DNA from: a candidate division WWE3 bacterium
GTDB lineage: Bacteria; Patescibacteriota; WWE3; 9FT-COMBO-53-11
DNA length: 17,751 nt
Reading direction: 5' to 3'
NCBI GenBank assembly: GCA_030620855.1
Contig: JAUXIZ010000007.1
Coordinates: forward strand, 1 to 17,751
Of this stretch, positions 1 to 7,569 are shown piece after piece (position 1 is the first letter of the stretch; the number at the start of each line of letters is the position of its first letter). The position numbers and the translations under genes are program-made. The notes under the pieces are model-generated. The model was not told the origin of the DNA. It saw nothing but the letters and a program-made list of their open reading frames with translations, and searched no databases.

Positions 1-2
1 AA

Positions 3-1697
3 GACCGCATTTGGAGGGTATCAAACGGGGCTCTTGTCGCTACAAATCCCAAAACCGGGGAAATTCTGTCAATGGTAGGATCCAAGGATTACTTTGCCGA
101 TGGCATCGACGGACAGTTTAATGTCACGACCTCCCCATCCAGACAACCGGGGTCATCGATTAAACCGATCACCTACGTGACCGCATTAAAACAAGGATTC
201 TCTCCGGCGACGAGACTTATTGGCGTTCCGACAACCTTTGACGCGGGTGCAGGACAGCCAAAGTACAAACCTCAAAACTTCGCCAACCAAAATTACAGAA
301 TTGTCTCGGTAAGAAGGGCCATTGGCAACTCCTTGAACATACCTGCAGTTAAGATGCTTTCGCTAGTTGGAGTAAATAACATGCTTGACACTGCAGAGGA
401 TATGGGAATTACTACCCTAACCGACCGGAGCCGCTACGGGATCGCCTTAACCTTAGGAGGAGGCGAGGTAAAGATGCTTGATATGGCAACTGCCTTTGGA
501 GTTTTCGCAACAGGAGGTGTCCGCCATGACCCAATTGCAATTCTAAAGGTTACCGATCACAACGGGCGTGTTCTTGAGGAGTTTAAAGCAAACAGCGGTG
601 TCCGCGTACTCACTAAACAGCAAGCATATCTCATGAGCAATATCCTTTCTGATTTTAATTCCCGAACGCTGACCTTTGGAGCCGGAAGTCAGTTGGGGCT
701 TAATATCCCGGGCCACACGGTGGCAGTTAAAACCGGTACCACCAATGATAACCGGGATAACTGGGCGATCGGCTTTACTCCTGCGCACAAAGCATCCAAG
801 GTGCCGATAGTTATTGCAACCTGGATTGGAAATAACGACAACTCTCCCATGAACCCCAACTTCTTTGCCGGTTCGGCAACAATTTGGAACAAAGCCATGA
901 CGCAATGGCTTAAAGGAAAGTCCGAGGTCAAGTTTAACAGGCCAAAGGGGATTGTATCCGGCAGTGTGGATTCGCTTTCCGGGATGGCGCCGGGACCTTA
1001 TACCACTAGCACCCAAAGCGAACTTTTTATTTCCGGAACCGTACCCACCGATCTCGATAACTGGCACGTGAGACTCAATATCTGTAAACCGGACGGACTG
1101 CGCGCTTCCGAGGCCTGTATTGCAGCCGGCCAAGCTGTAGAGAAGAATTTTATTAAAATCCGCGCAGAGAGGCCAGTTTGGCAAAAAGATGTAGATGCTT
1201 GGGTCAGGAAAACTTATCCCAAGAAAAAATACCCGCAATACTACCCACCAACCAAGACTTCGACTCTTTGTTTTGATGGGGACGAGTGCTTGCCAATCAT
1301 TTCGGATTCCAGCATATCTTTTCATGACTATAATTCCGGTTCAGAGCTTGCGGGAAGCTCAGACTTACCTACAAAGTTTGAAGTCAGAGTAAATCCAATT
1401 GATCAGTCCGGTAAAGGTATAGCATTTGTTCGTTTCTGGCTAGAAGGATCGGGGTGCGCCTCTGATCTTGATAGCTGTAATGTTGGTGCGACACCAGACT
1501 GCTCTACAAATCCTGTCGAGTGCTCCGATACAAGTGCTCCAGAGGGCTACTTTTCCTCCAAAAACAACGGACCTACCGAGGAGGCCTTATTCCAATTAGA
1601 CGGGTTTCCACTACCTGGTTCTTATACACTTCATATATACGTTCAGGATAAAGCAGGTGGAGTATCGGAAAAAACTGTTTCTATAACAGTTAAATGA
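3..1697 (+). CDS. Class A penicillin-binding protein (PBP1A-like), transpeptidase part; 5' end outside the window
   Basis: Cross-links peptidoglycan outside the membrane. The reading frame is open from base 3, so the gene starts upstream and only the transpeptidase half and tail are present; the glycosyltransferase domain, if any, is outside. The sequence reads ALVATNPKTGEIL just before base 72, as in PBP1A. The three penicillin-binding motifs are intact: SSIK with the nucleophile serine (153-164), SLN (330-338) and KTGTT (729-743), followed by the usual TWIGNNDNSPM. After about base 1150 comes a Lys/Pro/Tyr-rich linker and then an Ig-like beta domain ending in YVQDKAGGVSEKTVSITVK. The tail holds six cysteines (LCFDGDEC plus four more at about 1455-1524), probably disulphide-bonded outside the cell. 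It converges on pheT with only 8 nt between stops and no visible terminator. The family is clear; whether it is PBP1A or another class A member is not. Confidence 0.93.
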   Translation, partial: DRIWRVSNGALVATNPKTGEILSMVGSKDYFADGIDGQFNVTTSPSRQPGSSIKPITYVTALKQGFSPATRLIGVPTTFDAGAGQPKYKPQNFANQNYRIVSVRRAIGNSLNIPAVKMLSLVGVNNMLDTAEDMGITTLTDRSRYGIALTLGGGEVKMLDMATAFGVFATGGVRHDPIAILKVTDHNGRVLEEFKANSGVRVLTKQQAYLMSNILSDFNSRTLTFGAGSQLGLNIPGHTVAVKTGTTNDNRDNWAIGFTPAHKASKVPIVIATWIGNNDNSPMNPNFFAGSATIWNKAMTQWLKGKSEVKFNRPKGIVSGSVDSLSGMAPGPYTTSTQSELFISGTVPTDLDNWHVRLNICKPDGLRASEACIAAGQAVEKNFIKIRAERPVWQKDVDAWVRKTYPKKKYPQYYPPTKTSTLCFDGDECLPIISDSSISFHDYNSGSELAGSSDLPTKFEVRVNPIDQSGKGIAFVRFWLEGSGCASDLDSCNVGATPDCSTNPVECSDTSAPEGYFSSKNNGPTEEALFQLDGFPLPGSYTLHIYVQDKAGGVSEKTVSITVK

Positions 1698-1705
1698 AGC
1701 TAGTT

Positions 1706-1897
1706 TTACTTTCGCAACTGACCCTTGCTTTTCTTAATCACCGAGTGGATTTTTTCTCTTAGTGGTTTAATATCCTTTGCCGATAAGCTCTTTTCTTGGG
1801 ATTGGAAGATTACCCTCAGTGTTATAGAGCGCTCTCCCTTTTCCAAATATCGGTCTAGGAGCTCTACATTTTGGACAAGATTAGACAATTTTTCTAT
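1706..1897 (-). pseudogene. Detached C-terminal part of the PheT FDX-ACB domain, after the in-frame TAA
   Basis: Reading on from pheT in the same frame past the TAA at 1900-1898 gives 63 more codons: IEKLSNLVQNVELLD, then GERSITLRVIFQSQEKSLS, ending at a TAA (1708-1706). This matches the second half of the ferredoxin-fold anticodon-binding domain that closes bacterial PheT, where family members read roughly VELFD and KSLALRLTFQ. No frameshift is needed: one codon separates the halves. The only start-like codon is TTG at 1888-1886, with no Shine-Dalgarno before it, so separate translation is unlikely. The protein sequence is well kept, which argues that the break is recent, is read through, or is an assembly error. 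Confidence 0.85.
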
Positions 1898-3670
1898 TTA
1901 TTCCACTAGGTCCCTAAGCGGGTAATCTTCTGTAAGAATAAAGGAGAAGTCTTCATAAACCACCGCATACAGCGAGATAGGGGCAAAGGGCTTCCAATCG
2001 CGAGCCAATTCCACAAATTTCTCAAAGTTAATCTCAAATATGGCAGCCTCTACTCCGTAGGAAGATGCCAAATGAGGGTGGATTTCCCCAAGCACTCCAA
2101 TTGGCTCCCCTTCCACTGTAATTTGGGTAGATTTGGTTGGATGAAGTCGCCCATCTTTTACAGGATTAAAGTCGACCCTAAGGTTGGCTTCGGAAAATAA
2201 CGCTTCCACATACCCCTTCAAAATCCTAAATAAGTCCTTTTCGCCCCACAAAACTGCTCCTAAACTAAAGTATTCGCCGGTTTTGGGGTAAATCTTCTCT
2301 AGCTCAAATACCTTGCCCTTCTCAAACTTAGGGGAATTAAGCTGTGCCACTTCCATAAGAGATAAAACAAGAGAAGGTCTGAGGTATTCCGTCTCGGCAG
2401 AAATTGGATTCCTGATCCTTTGGAGTTTACCTGTATCCAAATGTGTAAGCGATTGAGTGGAGACGAAAGAGTATGTTTTAACTTCATTAAAACCGTTGCC
2501 GGCTAAAAGCCGCGTTACGGTATCCCGCCAATTTTCCAACCGCCCTCCAGATGACACATTAACTTCGGTTTGCAGAGGTTGAGCTGCTATATTCTCATAT
2601 CCATAGAGGCGCAAGACCTCCTCCACCAAATCCTCTGGAATTGAGATGTCCCCCCTCCAATAAGGAGCCCAACAGAGCAGGCCTTTCTCAGAAGACATAA
2701 CTTTAAAACCAAGCTGTTTGAGAAAGCGGCGCGCTTTATCAATTCCAAAGTGTTCTCCGGATACTTGATCCAATTTATCCTGCGTTAAAACAACCGGTTC
2801 TCGATCTGTTTTTGTTTCCCCTACCGAACCAAGCCCAGTGACTTCTCCCCTCCCATGAAACTTATACATTTGTGTAATTTTATGCAACGATATGAGTAGG
2901 TTTTCTGGAGATATATAATGTTCAAACCGGCCGCTAGCTTCGGATCGTAGCCCCAATCTGCGGGCAGTTTTTCTAATTTGGATAGGATCAAAAATCGCCG
3001 CTTCCAAAAGGATTTCCGTGGTACCCTCATCTACCTCTGTATCCTTTCCTCCCATAACTCCGGCTATGGCAATTGGACCTCTTTTGTCGGCAATAATTAT
3101 GTCTCCGGACAAAAGCATGCGATTCAGTCCGTCTAGTGTTTTAATTGTTTCCCCCTTCTTGGCAGAACGGACTTGAATAGATAAGTTTGGATCGCGCCGA
3201 GCTACTTTTTCCGCATCAAAGGCATGAAAAGGCTGGCCCCACTCCAACATAACGTAGTTTGTTAAATCGGCCCACAAGTTTATTGGACGCATTCCAGAAA
3301 GCTCCAAGCGCTTTTTTATATCTTTGGGGGTTGTTTTGTAAGATAGGCCGGAAATTCGAGTAAGGGTGTAAAGCGGGGAGAGTTTTAGATCAATTTTGAT
3401 CCTAAGATCTTCGGCATCCTTTGGCGGCGAAAACGGATTTTCCTCACCCTTGAGCTTAAGATTATACAGCGCTCCTATCTCTCTGGCAACGCCAACAATT
3501 GATAGCAAGTCTCCGCGGTTGTAGGTAATATCCAGATTAAGCACCTTTTCTCGACCCTGCTTTGAAACACCATCAACACCTATTGTTGACAAGGAAATAT
3601 CCGAAGCTATGGCTTCTGCCGATTTTTTCAGGTTTACAAACTCTTTAAGCCAAGAATAAGGTACTAGCAT
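1898..3670 (-). CDS. pheT: Phenylalanine-tRNA ligase beta subunit, compact form, truncated by an in-frame stop
   Basis: Beta subunit of the alpha2-beta2 enzyme that charges tRNA-Phe; it carries editing and tRNA-contact domains. It begins MLVPYSWLKEFVNL as in other PheT proteins, but the EMAP-type tRNA-binding OB domain (about 110 residues at positions 39-148 in E. coli) is absent: the chain goes directly from STIGVDGVSKQG to LDITYNRGDLLSIVGVARE. The B3/B4 editing region follows (GMRPINLWADLTNYVMLEWG, then QPFHAFD), then B5 (VVLTQDKLDQVSG to EEVLRLYGYENI) and the catalytic-like core. It ends at a TAA after EDYPLRDLVE, inside the FDX-ACB domain, giving 590 residues; with the downstream part it would be about 654. 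The start lies 2 nt after the pheS stop, with no Shine-Dalgarno, so coupled translation is likely. Family is certain; whether the product is functional is not. Confidence 0.93.
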   Translation of the reverse strand: MLVPYSWLKEFVNLKKSAEAIASDISLSTIGVDGVSKQGREKVLNLDITYNRGDLLSIVGVAREIGALYNLKLKGEENPFSPPKDAEDLRIKIDLKLSPLYTLTRISGLSYKTTPKDIKKRLELSGMRPINLWADLTNYVMLEWGQPFHAFDAEKVARRDPNLSIQVRSAKKGETIKTLDGLNRMLLSGDIIIADKRGPIAIAGVMGGKDTEVDEGTTEILLEAAIFDPIQIRKTARRLGLRSEASGRFEHYISPENLLISLHKITQMYKFHGRGEVTGLGSVGETKTDREPVVLTQDKLDQVSGEHFGIDKARRFLKQLGFKVMSSEKGLLCWAPYWRGDISIPEDLVEEVLRLYGYENIAAQPLQTEVNVSSGGRLENWRDTVTRLLAGNGFNEVKTYSFVSTQSLTHLDTGKLQRIRNPISAETEYLRPSLVLSLMEVAQLNSPKFEKGKVFELEKIYPKTGEYFSLGAVLWGEKDLFRILKGYVEALFSEANLRVDFNPVKDGRLHPTKSTQITVEGEPIGVLGEIHPHLASSYGVEAAIFEINFEKFVELARDWKPFAPISLYAVVYEDFSFILTEDYPLRDLVE

Positions 3671-3672
3671 CT

Positions 3673-4686
3673 TTAAAACTGCTTAAGAAATCTCAAATCA
3701 CCCTTGTTAAAATGTCTGATATCATCAATCCCGAGCTTGATCATAAGTATCCTATCCGGACCAAAGCCCCACGCCAGGCCGGAGTACTCGTCCGGATCCA
3801 GTCCCCCGTTTTTAATAACTTGGGGGTGCACAAGACCGGCCCCTGCAATTTCAAACCACCCTTCGCGACCGCAGATTCTGCACCCCTTCCCTTCGCAAAA
3901 CGGACAAAGAGCATCCACCCCGACACCTGGTTCAACAAAAGGATAGTACTTGGGACGGAATCTGGTTTTTGTCCTTTCGCCAAAAACCTTTTTTAGGAAA
4001 AGATCAGATAAAAACTTAAGGTGCACCATAGAAACTTTTTTGTCGATGTAAAGAAGGTCAAACTGGGTAAAAGTGTGATCATGATGGGGATCAACGCTCT
4101 CGTACCTAAAACAACGGTCAAAAGACATAACTTTAATCGGGGGCTTCCTCTTCTCCATTTCCCTAACTTGAATATTGGAAGTATGTGTCCTAAGAAGATC
4201 TCCATTTTCCAAATACAACGTGTCCCAAAGATCCCGAGAAGGATGATCAGGCGAGATATTTAAAAGCCCGAAATTGTAGGAGTCCTCCTCAATATGCGGG
4301 GCGTAAACCTCCTCAAAACCAAGCTGCGAAAACGTGTCTCTAACAAATTCCCTAAACTTGGTAATCGGATGGATGGAGCCAAGGGGTACGGTTTTACCTG
4401 GTTCCGTAATATCAAAAGGTTCTTTTTCTACTTTCTTTAGAGATTGGTTTTTAAGATCTTTATCGCGCAAGGCAAGTGCTTCCTCAATCCTCCCTTTAAC
4501 TTCGTTGATTAAAATACCCGCTTTTTTCCGGTCCTCTTGCCGCGGGAGTTCCGGAATTTCGGATAGAAAGTTGTTGATTTCTCCTTTTCTGCCGAGGTAT
4601 TTAATTCTAAAACCATCCAAATTTTTAGGAGTCTTGACCTTGGAAATTTCTGCCAGAGCTTTCTTCTCTACCTCAGCAATATTCAT
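3673..4686 (-). CDS. pheS: Phenylalanine-tRNA ligase alpha subunit
   Basis: Catalytic subunit of phenylalanyl-tRNA synthetase. Its 337 residues are normal length. Residues 1-90 form the N-terminal coiled coil that binds tRNA. The class II core follows: motif 1 region near GSIHPITKFREFVRDTFSQL (103-122), LLRTHTSNIQVR (164-175), motif 2 FDRCFRYESVDPHHDHTFTQ (189-208) and motif 3 YSGLAWGFGPDRI (301-313). C261, C264, C269 and C272 form CxxC-x4-CxxC between motifs 2 and 3; similar cysteine sets occur in PheS of Firmicutes and probably bind zinc. It ends in DLRFLKQF, a typical PheS C-terminus. The start ATG overlaps the rplT stop as ATGA (4686-4683), so translation is probably coupled. No clear Shine-Dalgarno of its own. 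Confidence 0.97.
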   Translation of the reverse strand: MNIAEVEKKALAEISKVKTPKNLDGFRIKYLGRKGEINNFLSEIPELPRQEDRKKAGILINEVKGRIEEALALRDKDLKNQSLKKVEKEPFDITEPGKTVPLGSIHPITKFREFVRDTFSQLGFEEVYAPHIEEDSYNFGLLNISPDHPSRDLWDTLYLENGDLLRTHTSNIQVREMEKRKPPIKVMSFDRCFRYESVDPHHDHTFTQFDLLYIDKKVSMVHLKFLSDLFLKKVFGERTKTRFRPKYYPFVEPGVGVDALCPFCEGKGCRICGREGWFEIAGAGLVHPQVIKNGGLDPDEYSGLAWGFGPDRILMIKLGIDDIRHFNKGDLRFLKQF

Positions 4687-5030
4687 TTTCCGGTTACTTT
4701 TTTCACGAGATCTTCAAAAACTTTCGGCTCCTCAACCGCAAGCTGAGCCAAAACCTTGCGATCAAGGTCGATATCTTTTTGCTTAAGAAGTGAAATAAAA
4801 CGGCTGTAGGTTATGTCGTACGGCTTAAGCGCTGCATTAATCCTCTGAATCCAAAGCTTCCGCATGTCGCGCCTTCTTAGCCTTCTTCCTGCAAAAGCAT
4901 ATTGGCCGGCATGAAGAACGGCTTCTTTAGCCCGCTTATACTGCTTTCGGCGGGCACCACGGTAGCCCTTGGCCTGCTTTAGTACTTTCCGATGTCTTTT
5001 TGAGGTAACCGCTCCTTTTGCTCTAGTCAT
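4683..5030 (-). CDS. rplT: 50S ribosomal protein L20
   Basis: Basic 23S rRNA-binding protein needed early in assembly of the large subunit. At 115 residues it has the family's usual length. It shows the characteristic basic N-terminal helix (HRKVLKQAKGYRGARRKQYK), then YAFAGRRLRRRDMRKLWIQRINAA and a globular C-terminal half ending in KVTGK. It is 17 nt downstream of rpmI and overlaps pheS by 4 nt. No Shine-Dalgarno is visible before the ATG. In other bacteria L20 represses this operon through an RNA structure; there is little room for such a leader here because infC overlaps thrS and the infC-rpmI gap is 1 nt. Confidence 0.98.
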   Translation of the reverse strand: MTRAKGAVTSKRHRKVLKQAKGYRGARRKQYKRAKEAVLHAGQYAFAGRRLRRRDMRKLWIQRINAALKPYDITYSRFISLLKQKDIDLDRKVLAQLAVEEPKVFEDLVKKVTGK

Positions 5031-5047
5031 TGCACTGATTTAGAATC

Positions 5048-5260
5048 TTACCGCTTTCTTTTCCTAATTCCAAGAATTTTTCGCATTTTCTTCTCCTCCG
5101 GACCTCTTAAGGTTTTTGGCCTTCTACCTCGGGTTTTGAGTTTGCTGGTTTCTTTTGATTTTCTGTGCTTAATCCCACCGCGCGCATGAACCAGCTTCCC
5201 GCTCTTAGTAATTTTAAACCTCTTCTGAACCGTTTTTGAAACTTTTAGCTTCTTGACCAT
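5048..5260 (-). CDS. rpmI: 50S ribosomal protein L35
   Basis: Small basic protein of the large ribosomal subunit. The 70-residue chain starts MVKKLKVSKTVQKRFKITKSG and carries the L35 signature KLVHARGGIKHRKSKE; the C-terminus RKILGIRKRKR is strongly basic. A purine-rich AGGGGGAT sits just upstream of the ATG, inside the end of infC, and is the clearest ribosome-binding site in this operon. It starts 1 nt after the infC stop and precedes rplT by 17 nt, the classical infC-rpmI-rplT order. Confidence 0.98.
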   Translation of the reverse strand: MVKKLKVSKTVQKRFKITKSGKLVHARGGIKHRKSKETSKLKTRGRRPKTLRGPEEKKMRKILGIRKRKR

Positions 5261-5261
5261 T

Positions 5262-5780
5262 TTATCCCCCTTTTACGGGTACCAAAATCACCTCGTAACC
5301 CCTTGCCGACCTAGCCGGATCTTTCTCCGGCTTGCCAACCTCTTTCAACAGTTTCGTTACCCGATTGATTTTTTCCAACCCAACCTCAGGATGGACTCGC
5401 TGACGGCCGCGAAAGAAGACGGTCAATTTTACCTTATCACCGGCTTTAAGGAAATCCTCGGCTCGGGAAACTCGACGCTCGAGGTCATGGTCGCCTATGT
5501 TTGGACCGATTCGAAGCTCTTTAAGCTCGGATCTTTTCTCTCTTTTCTTTTCTTTCTTCTGCTTTTCCTTTTGGAAAAGCCACTTTTTATAGTTTAAAAT
5601 TTTGGCAACGGGAGGCTCGGCCGATGGGGCAACCTCAACAAGATCCAGACCCTTCTCTCGGGCCTTTTTTAGAGCCTCGTTGGTGGCCAAAATTCCCAAC
5701 TGCTCTCCTTTTTGATCAATCACCCTAACTTTAGGCGCTCTTATTCTTTCGTTAATTTTATAGAAGGGGGCTCTTACCAT
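5262..5780 (-). CDS. infC: Translation initiation factor IF-3
   Basis: Binds the 30S subunit, blocks premature 50S joining and checks the start codon and initiator tRNA. Its 172 residues are the usual length. The N-terminal domain reads INERIRAPKVRVIDQKGEQL, a lysine-rich linker follows (KEKQKKEKKREKRSE), and the C-terminal domain contains RIGPNIGDHDLERRVSRAED and VKLTVFFRGRQRVHPEVG. The ATG lies inside the last codons of thrS (7-nt overlap, 5774-5780) with no Shine-Dalgarno, so initiation probably depends on translation of thrS. Many bacteria start infC with AUU or AUC, which allows IF-3 to repress itself; here an ordinary ATG is used. Confidence 0.97.
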   Translation of the reverse strand: MVRAPFYKINERIRAPKVRVIDQKGEQLGILATNEALKKAREKGLDLVEVAPSAEPPVAKILNYKKWLFQKEKQKKEKKREKRSELKELRIGPNIGDHDLERRVSRAEDFLKAGDKVKLTVFFRGRQRVHPEVGLEKINRVTKLLKEVGKPEKDPARSARGYEVILVPVKGG

Positions 5781-7522
5781 AGTTTCTTGCTTTTTTCTTC
5801 CGTGATTTTTACGATAGTTTCCGCAACTTTGGGAAGTTTTTTGGCTCCAAGATCATTCCCGTCTCTAAGGCGAACAGAAACCGAACCGGCTTTTTCTTCC
5901 TTAGCTCCAACTATTAGCATATAAGGCACTTTCTGAAGCTGGGCGTTCCTAATCTTAGCTTGCATGGTCGCGTCTTTGTCAGCTAGCTCTGCCCGCACAC
6001 CGGCACTAGCCAGCTCATCAAAAACTTTCGTGGCGTATTTATTGAACTTTTCGGAGATCGGAATAATAACCGCCTGCACCGGCGAAAGCCATACGGGAAA
6101 CGCTCCGGCATAGTTTTCGATTAGAATCATCAAAAACCTCTCCGGCGACCCAATAATGGCCCGATGGAGCATGACGGGGGTCTTTTCTTCACCGTCCTGA
6201 TCAACGTAGGTCAATTCAAAACGCTCTGGCATAACGTAATCAATTTGAATGGTGGAAAGCTGCCACTCCCGGCCTAAGCTGTCGGTCGCCAAAAGGTCCA
6301 TCTTGGGAGCGTAAAATGTAGCTTCTCCCGGCGCATTAAAATGCTCAATTTTGTGTTTTTGGATGATGTTTTCCGCCCATTTTTCCACCTTATCCCAAAT
6401 TTTAGGGTCTCCCAGGTATTTCTCAGGATGATCTTTATCCCGAGTTGAGAGACGGTAACGGTATTTAAAGCCGTAAACGTCCATCACTTCTTTAGTCATC
6501 TTCAACATTACATCTATCTCCTCCTCAACTTGATCCTCGCGACAAAAGACGTGACAGTCGTCCTGAGAAAAAGATCGGACCCGGGCCAAACCCAGAAGCT
6601 CCCCCGGTTTCTCGTCACGGTAAAGCATGGAAAAATCCGTAAATCTTAAAGGGAGGTCTCGGTAACTTCTGGACCGGCTGGCATAAATTTGGGTGTGCTG
6701 CGGGCAGTTCATCGGTTTTAGGAAGAACTCCTCATCCGAATAGTTGGATACCACTTTAAACATGTTTTCTTTGTATTTGTCGTAGTGGCCGGAAATTTTA
6801 AAAAGCTCGGCTTTGTTTACTTGAGGGGTCCAAACTTGGCGGTATCCATGCTTTCTTTGGATATTTTCCACATGCTCATTTACCAAACGTCTAATAAGGG
6901 CACCTTTTGTTGTGTAAAGAGGAAGACCCGGCCCGACAAGCTCGGAAAAGGTGAAAAGATCAAGTTCCCGCCCCAACTTCCTGTGGTCTCTTTTTCCGGC
7001 CTCTGCCCGCATCTTTAAATGAGCATCAAGCTCTTTTTTGGTTGGAAAGGCCGTACCGTAAATTCTGGTCAGCATTGGGTTTTTCTCATCCCCCCTCCAG
7101 TAAGCTCCGGCGATAGATAAAAGCTTTACCGCCCCGATATCGGAAGATTTTTTGACGTGGCCTCCTCTGCAAAGGTCTAAAAATTTTTCGGTCTGGTAAA
7201 AAGAGATTTTATCTCCCTCGATTTCTTGCAAAAGTTCCAATTTGTAGGGATTGTTTTTGGACAAATTTTGAGCCTTTTCTCTGGAAAGATAAGTTTGCTT
7301 AAAATCCGAACCGTCATTAATTATTTTTCCTATCTCTTTTTCGATCTTGGGCAGATCATCCTCAGAAATTGGTTCAGGAAGATCAAAATCGTAGTAAAAT
7401 CCGTCCTTAATCGCAGGACCGATAGCAAGTTTAGCTTTTGGGTAAAGCTTTAAAACCGCCATCGCCAAAACGTGGGAGGCGGAATGTCTTATTTTTTCTA
7501 AATTTTTATCTTCCACGGGCAT
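5774..7522 (-). CDS. thrS: Threonine-tRNA ligase lacking the TGS domain
   Basis: Charges tRNA-Thr and edits mischarged Ser-tRNA. At 582 residues it is about 60 shorter than E. coli ThrS because it starts at the editing domain, without the N-terminal TGS domain. The editing site is present: HSASH (H13, H17) and CRGGH (C118, H122). The class II core shows MNCPQH with the zinc cysteine, LPLRFTDFSMLYRDE, RVRSFSQDDCHVF and motif 3 AIIGSPERFLMILIE; the anticodon-binding domain follows (FPVWLSPVQAVIIPIS). First gene of the thrS-infC-rpmI-rplT-pheS-pheT run. No Shine-Dalgarno precedes the ATG; a TATCAT box ends one base before it, and a terminator-like hairpin lies 14 nt upstream. The frame remains open to 7582 but offers no other start, so loss of TGS is not a start-choice error. 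Confidence 0.96.
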   Translation of the reverse strand: MPVEDKNLEKIRHSASHVLAMAVLKLYPKAKLAIGPAIKDGFYYDFDLPEPISEDDLPKIEKEIGKIINDGSDFKQTYLSREKAQNLSKNNPYKLELLQEIEGDKISFYQTEKFLDLCRGGHVKKSSDIGAVKLLSIAGAYWRGDEKNPMLTRIYGTAFPTKKELDAHLKMRAEAGKRDHRKLGRELDLFTFSELVGPGLPLYTTKGALIRRLVNEHVENIQRKHGYRQVWTPQVNKAELFKISGHYDKYKENMFKVVSNYSDEEFFLKPMNCPQHTQIYASRSRSYRDLPLRFTDFSMLYRDEKPGELLGLARVRSFSQDDCHVFCREDQVEEEIDVMLKMTKEVMDVYGFKYRYRLSTRDKDHPEKYLGDPKIWDKVEKWAENIIQKHKIEHFNAPGEATFYAPKMDLLATDSLGREWQLSTIQIDYVMPERFELTYVDQDGEEKTPVMLHRAIIGSPERFLMILIENYAGAFPVWLSPVQAVIIPISEKFNKYATKVFDELASAGVRAELADKDATMQAKIRNAQLQKVPYMLIVGAKEEKAGSVSVRLRDGNDLGAKKLPKVAETIVKITEEKSKKLW

Positions 7523-7535
7523 TATGATAACAGAA

Positions 7536-7564
7536 AAAGGCTGTGATTCTAAACCACAGCCTTT
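7536..7564 (-). terminator. Intrinsic terminator after the TlpA-like gene, just upstream of thrS
   Basis: Perfect 10-bp stem (7536-7545 with 7555-7564, AAAGGCTGTG against CACAGCCTTT) and a 9-nt loop. On the minus strand it is followed by a run of five T. It begins 5 nt after the stop of the TlpA-like gene. Because thrS starts only 14 nt beyond, it might also act as an attenuator for thrS; nothing seen proves that. Confidence 0.75.
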
Positions 7565-7569
7565 GTAAT

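Noticed and set aside
543..1325. Long open frame of 260 codons on the minus strand
   Set aside because: It lies wholly inside the PBP gene on the other strand, has no recognisable protein features and no initiation signal.
1706..1888. A separate 60-aa gene starting at TTG 1888
   Set aside because: It is in frame with pheT and matches the end of its FDX-ACB domain; no Shine-Dalgarno precedes the TTG, so it is the cut-off end of pheT.
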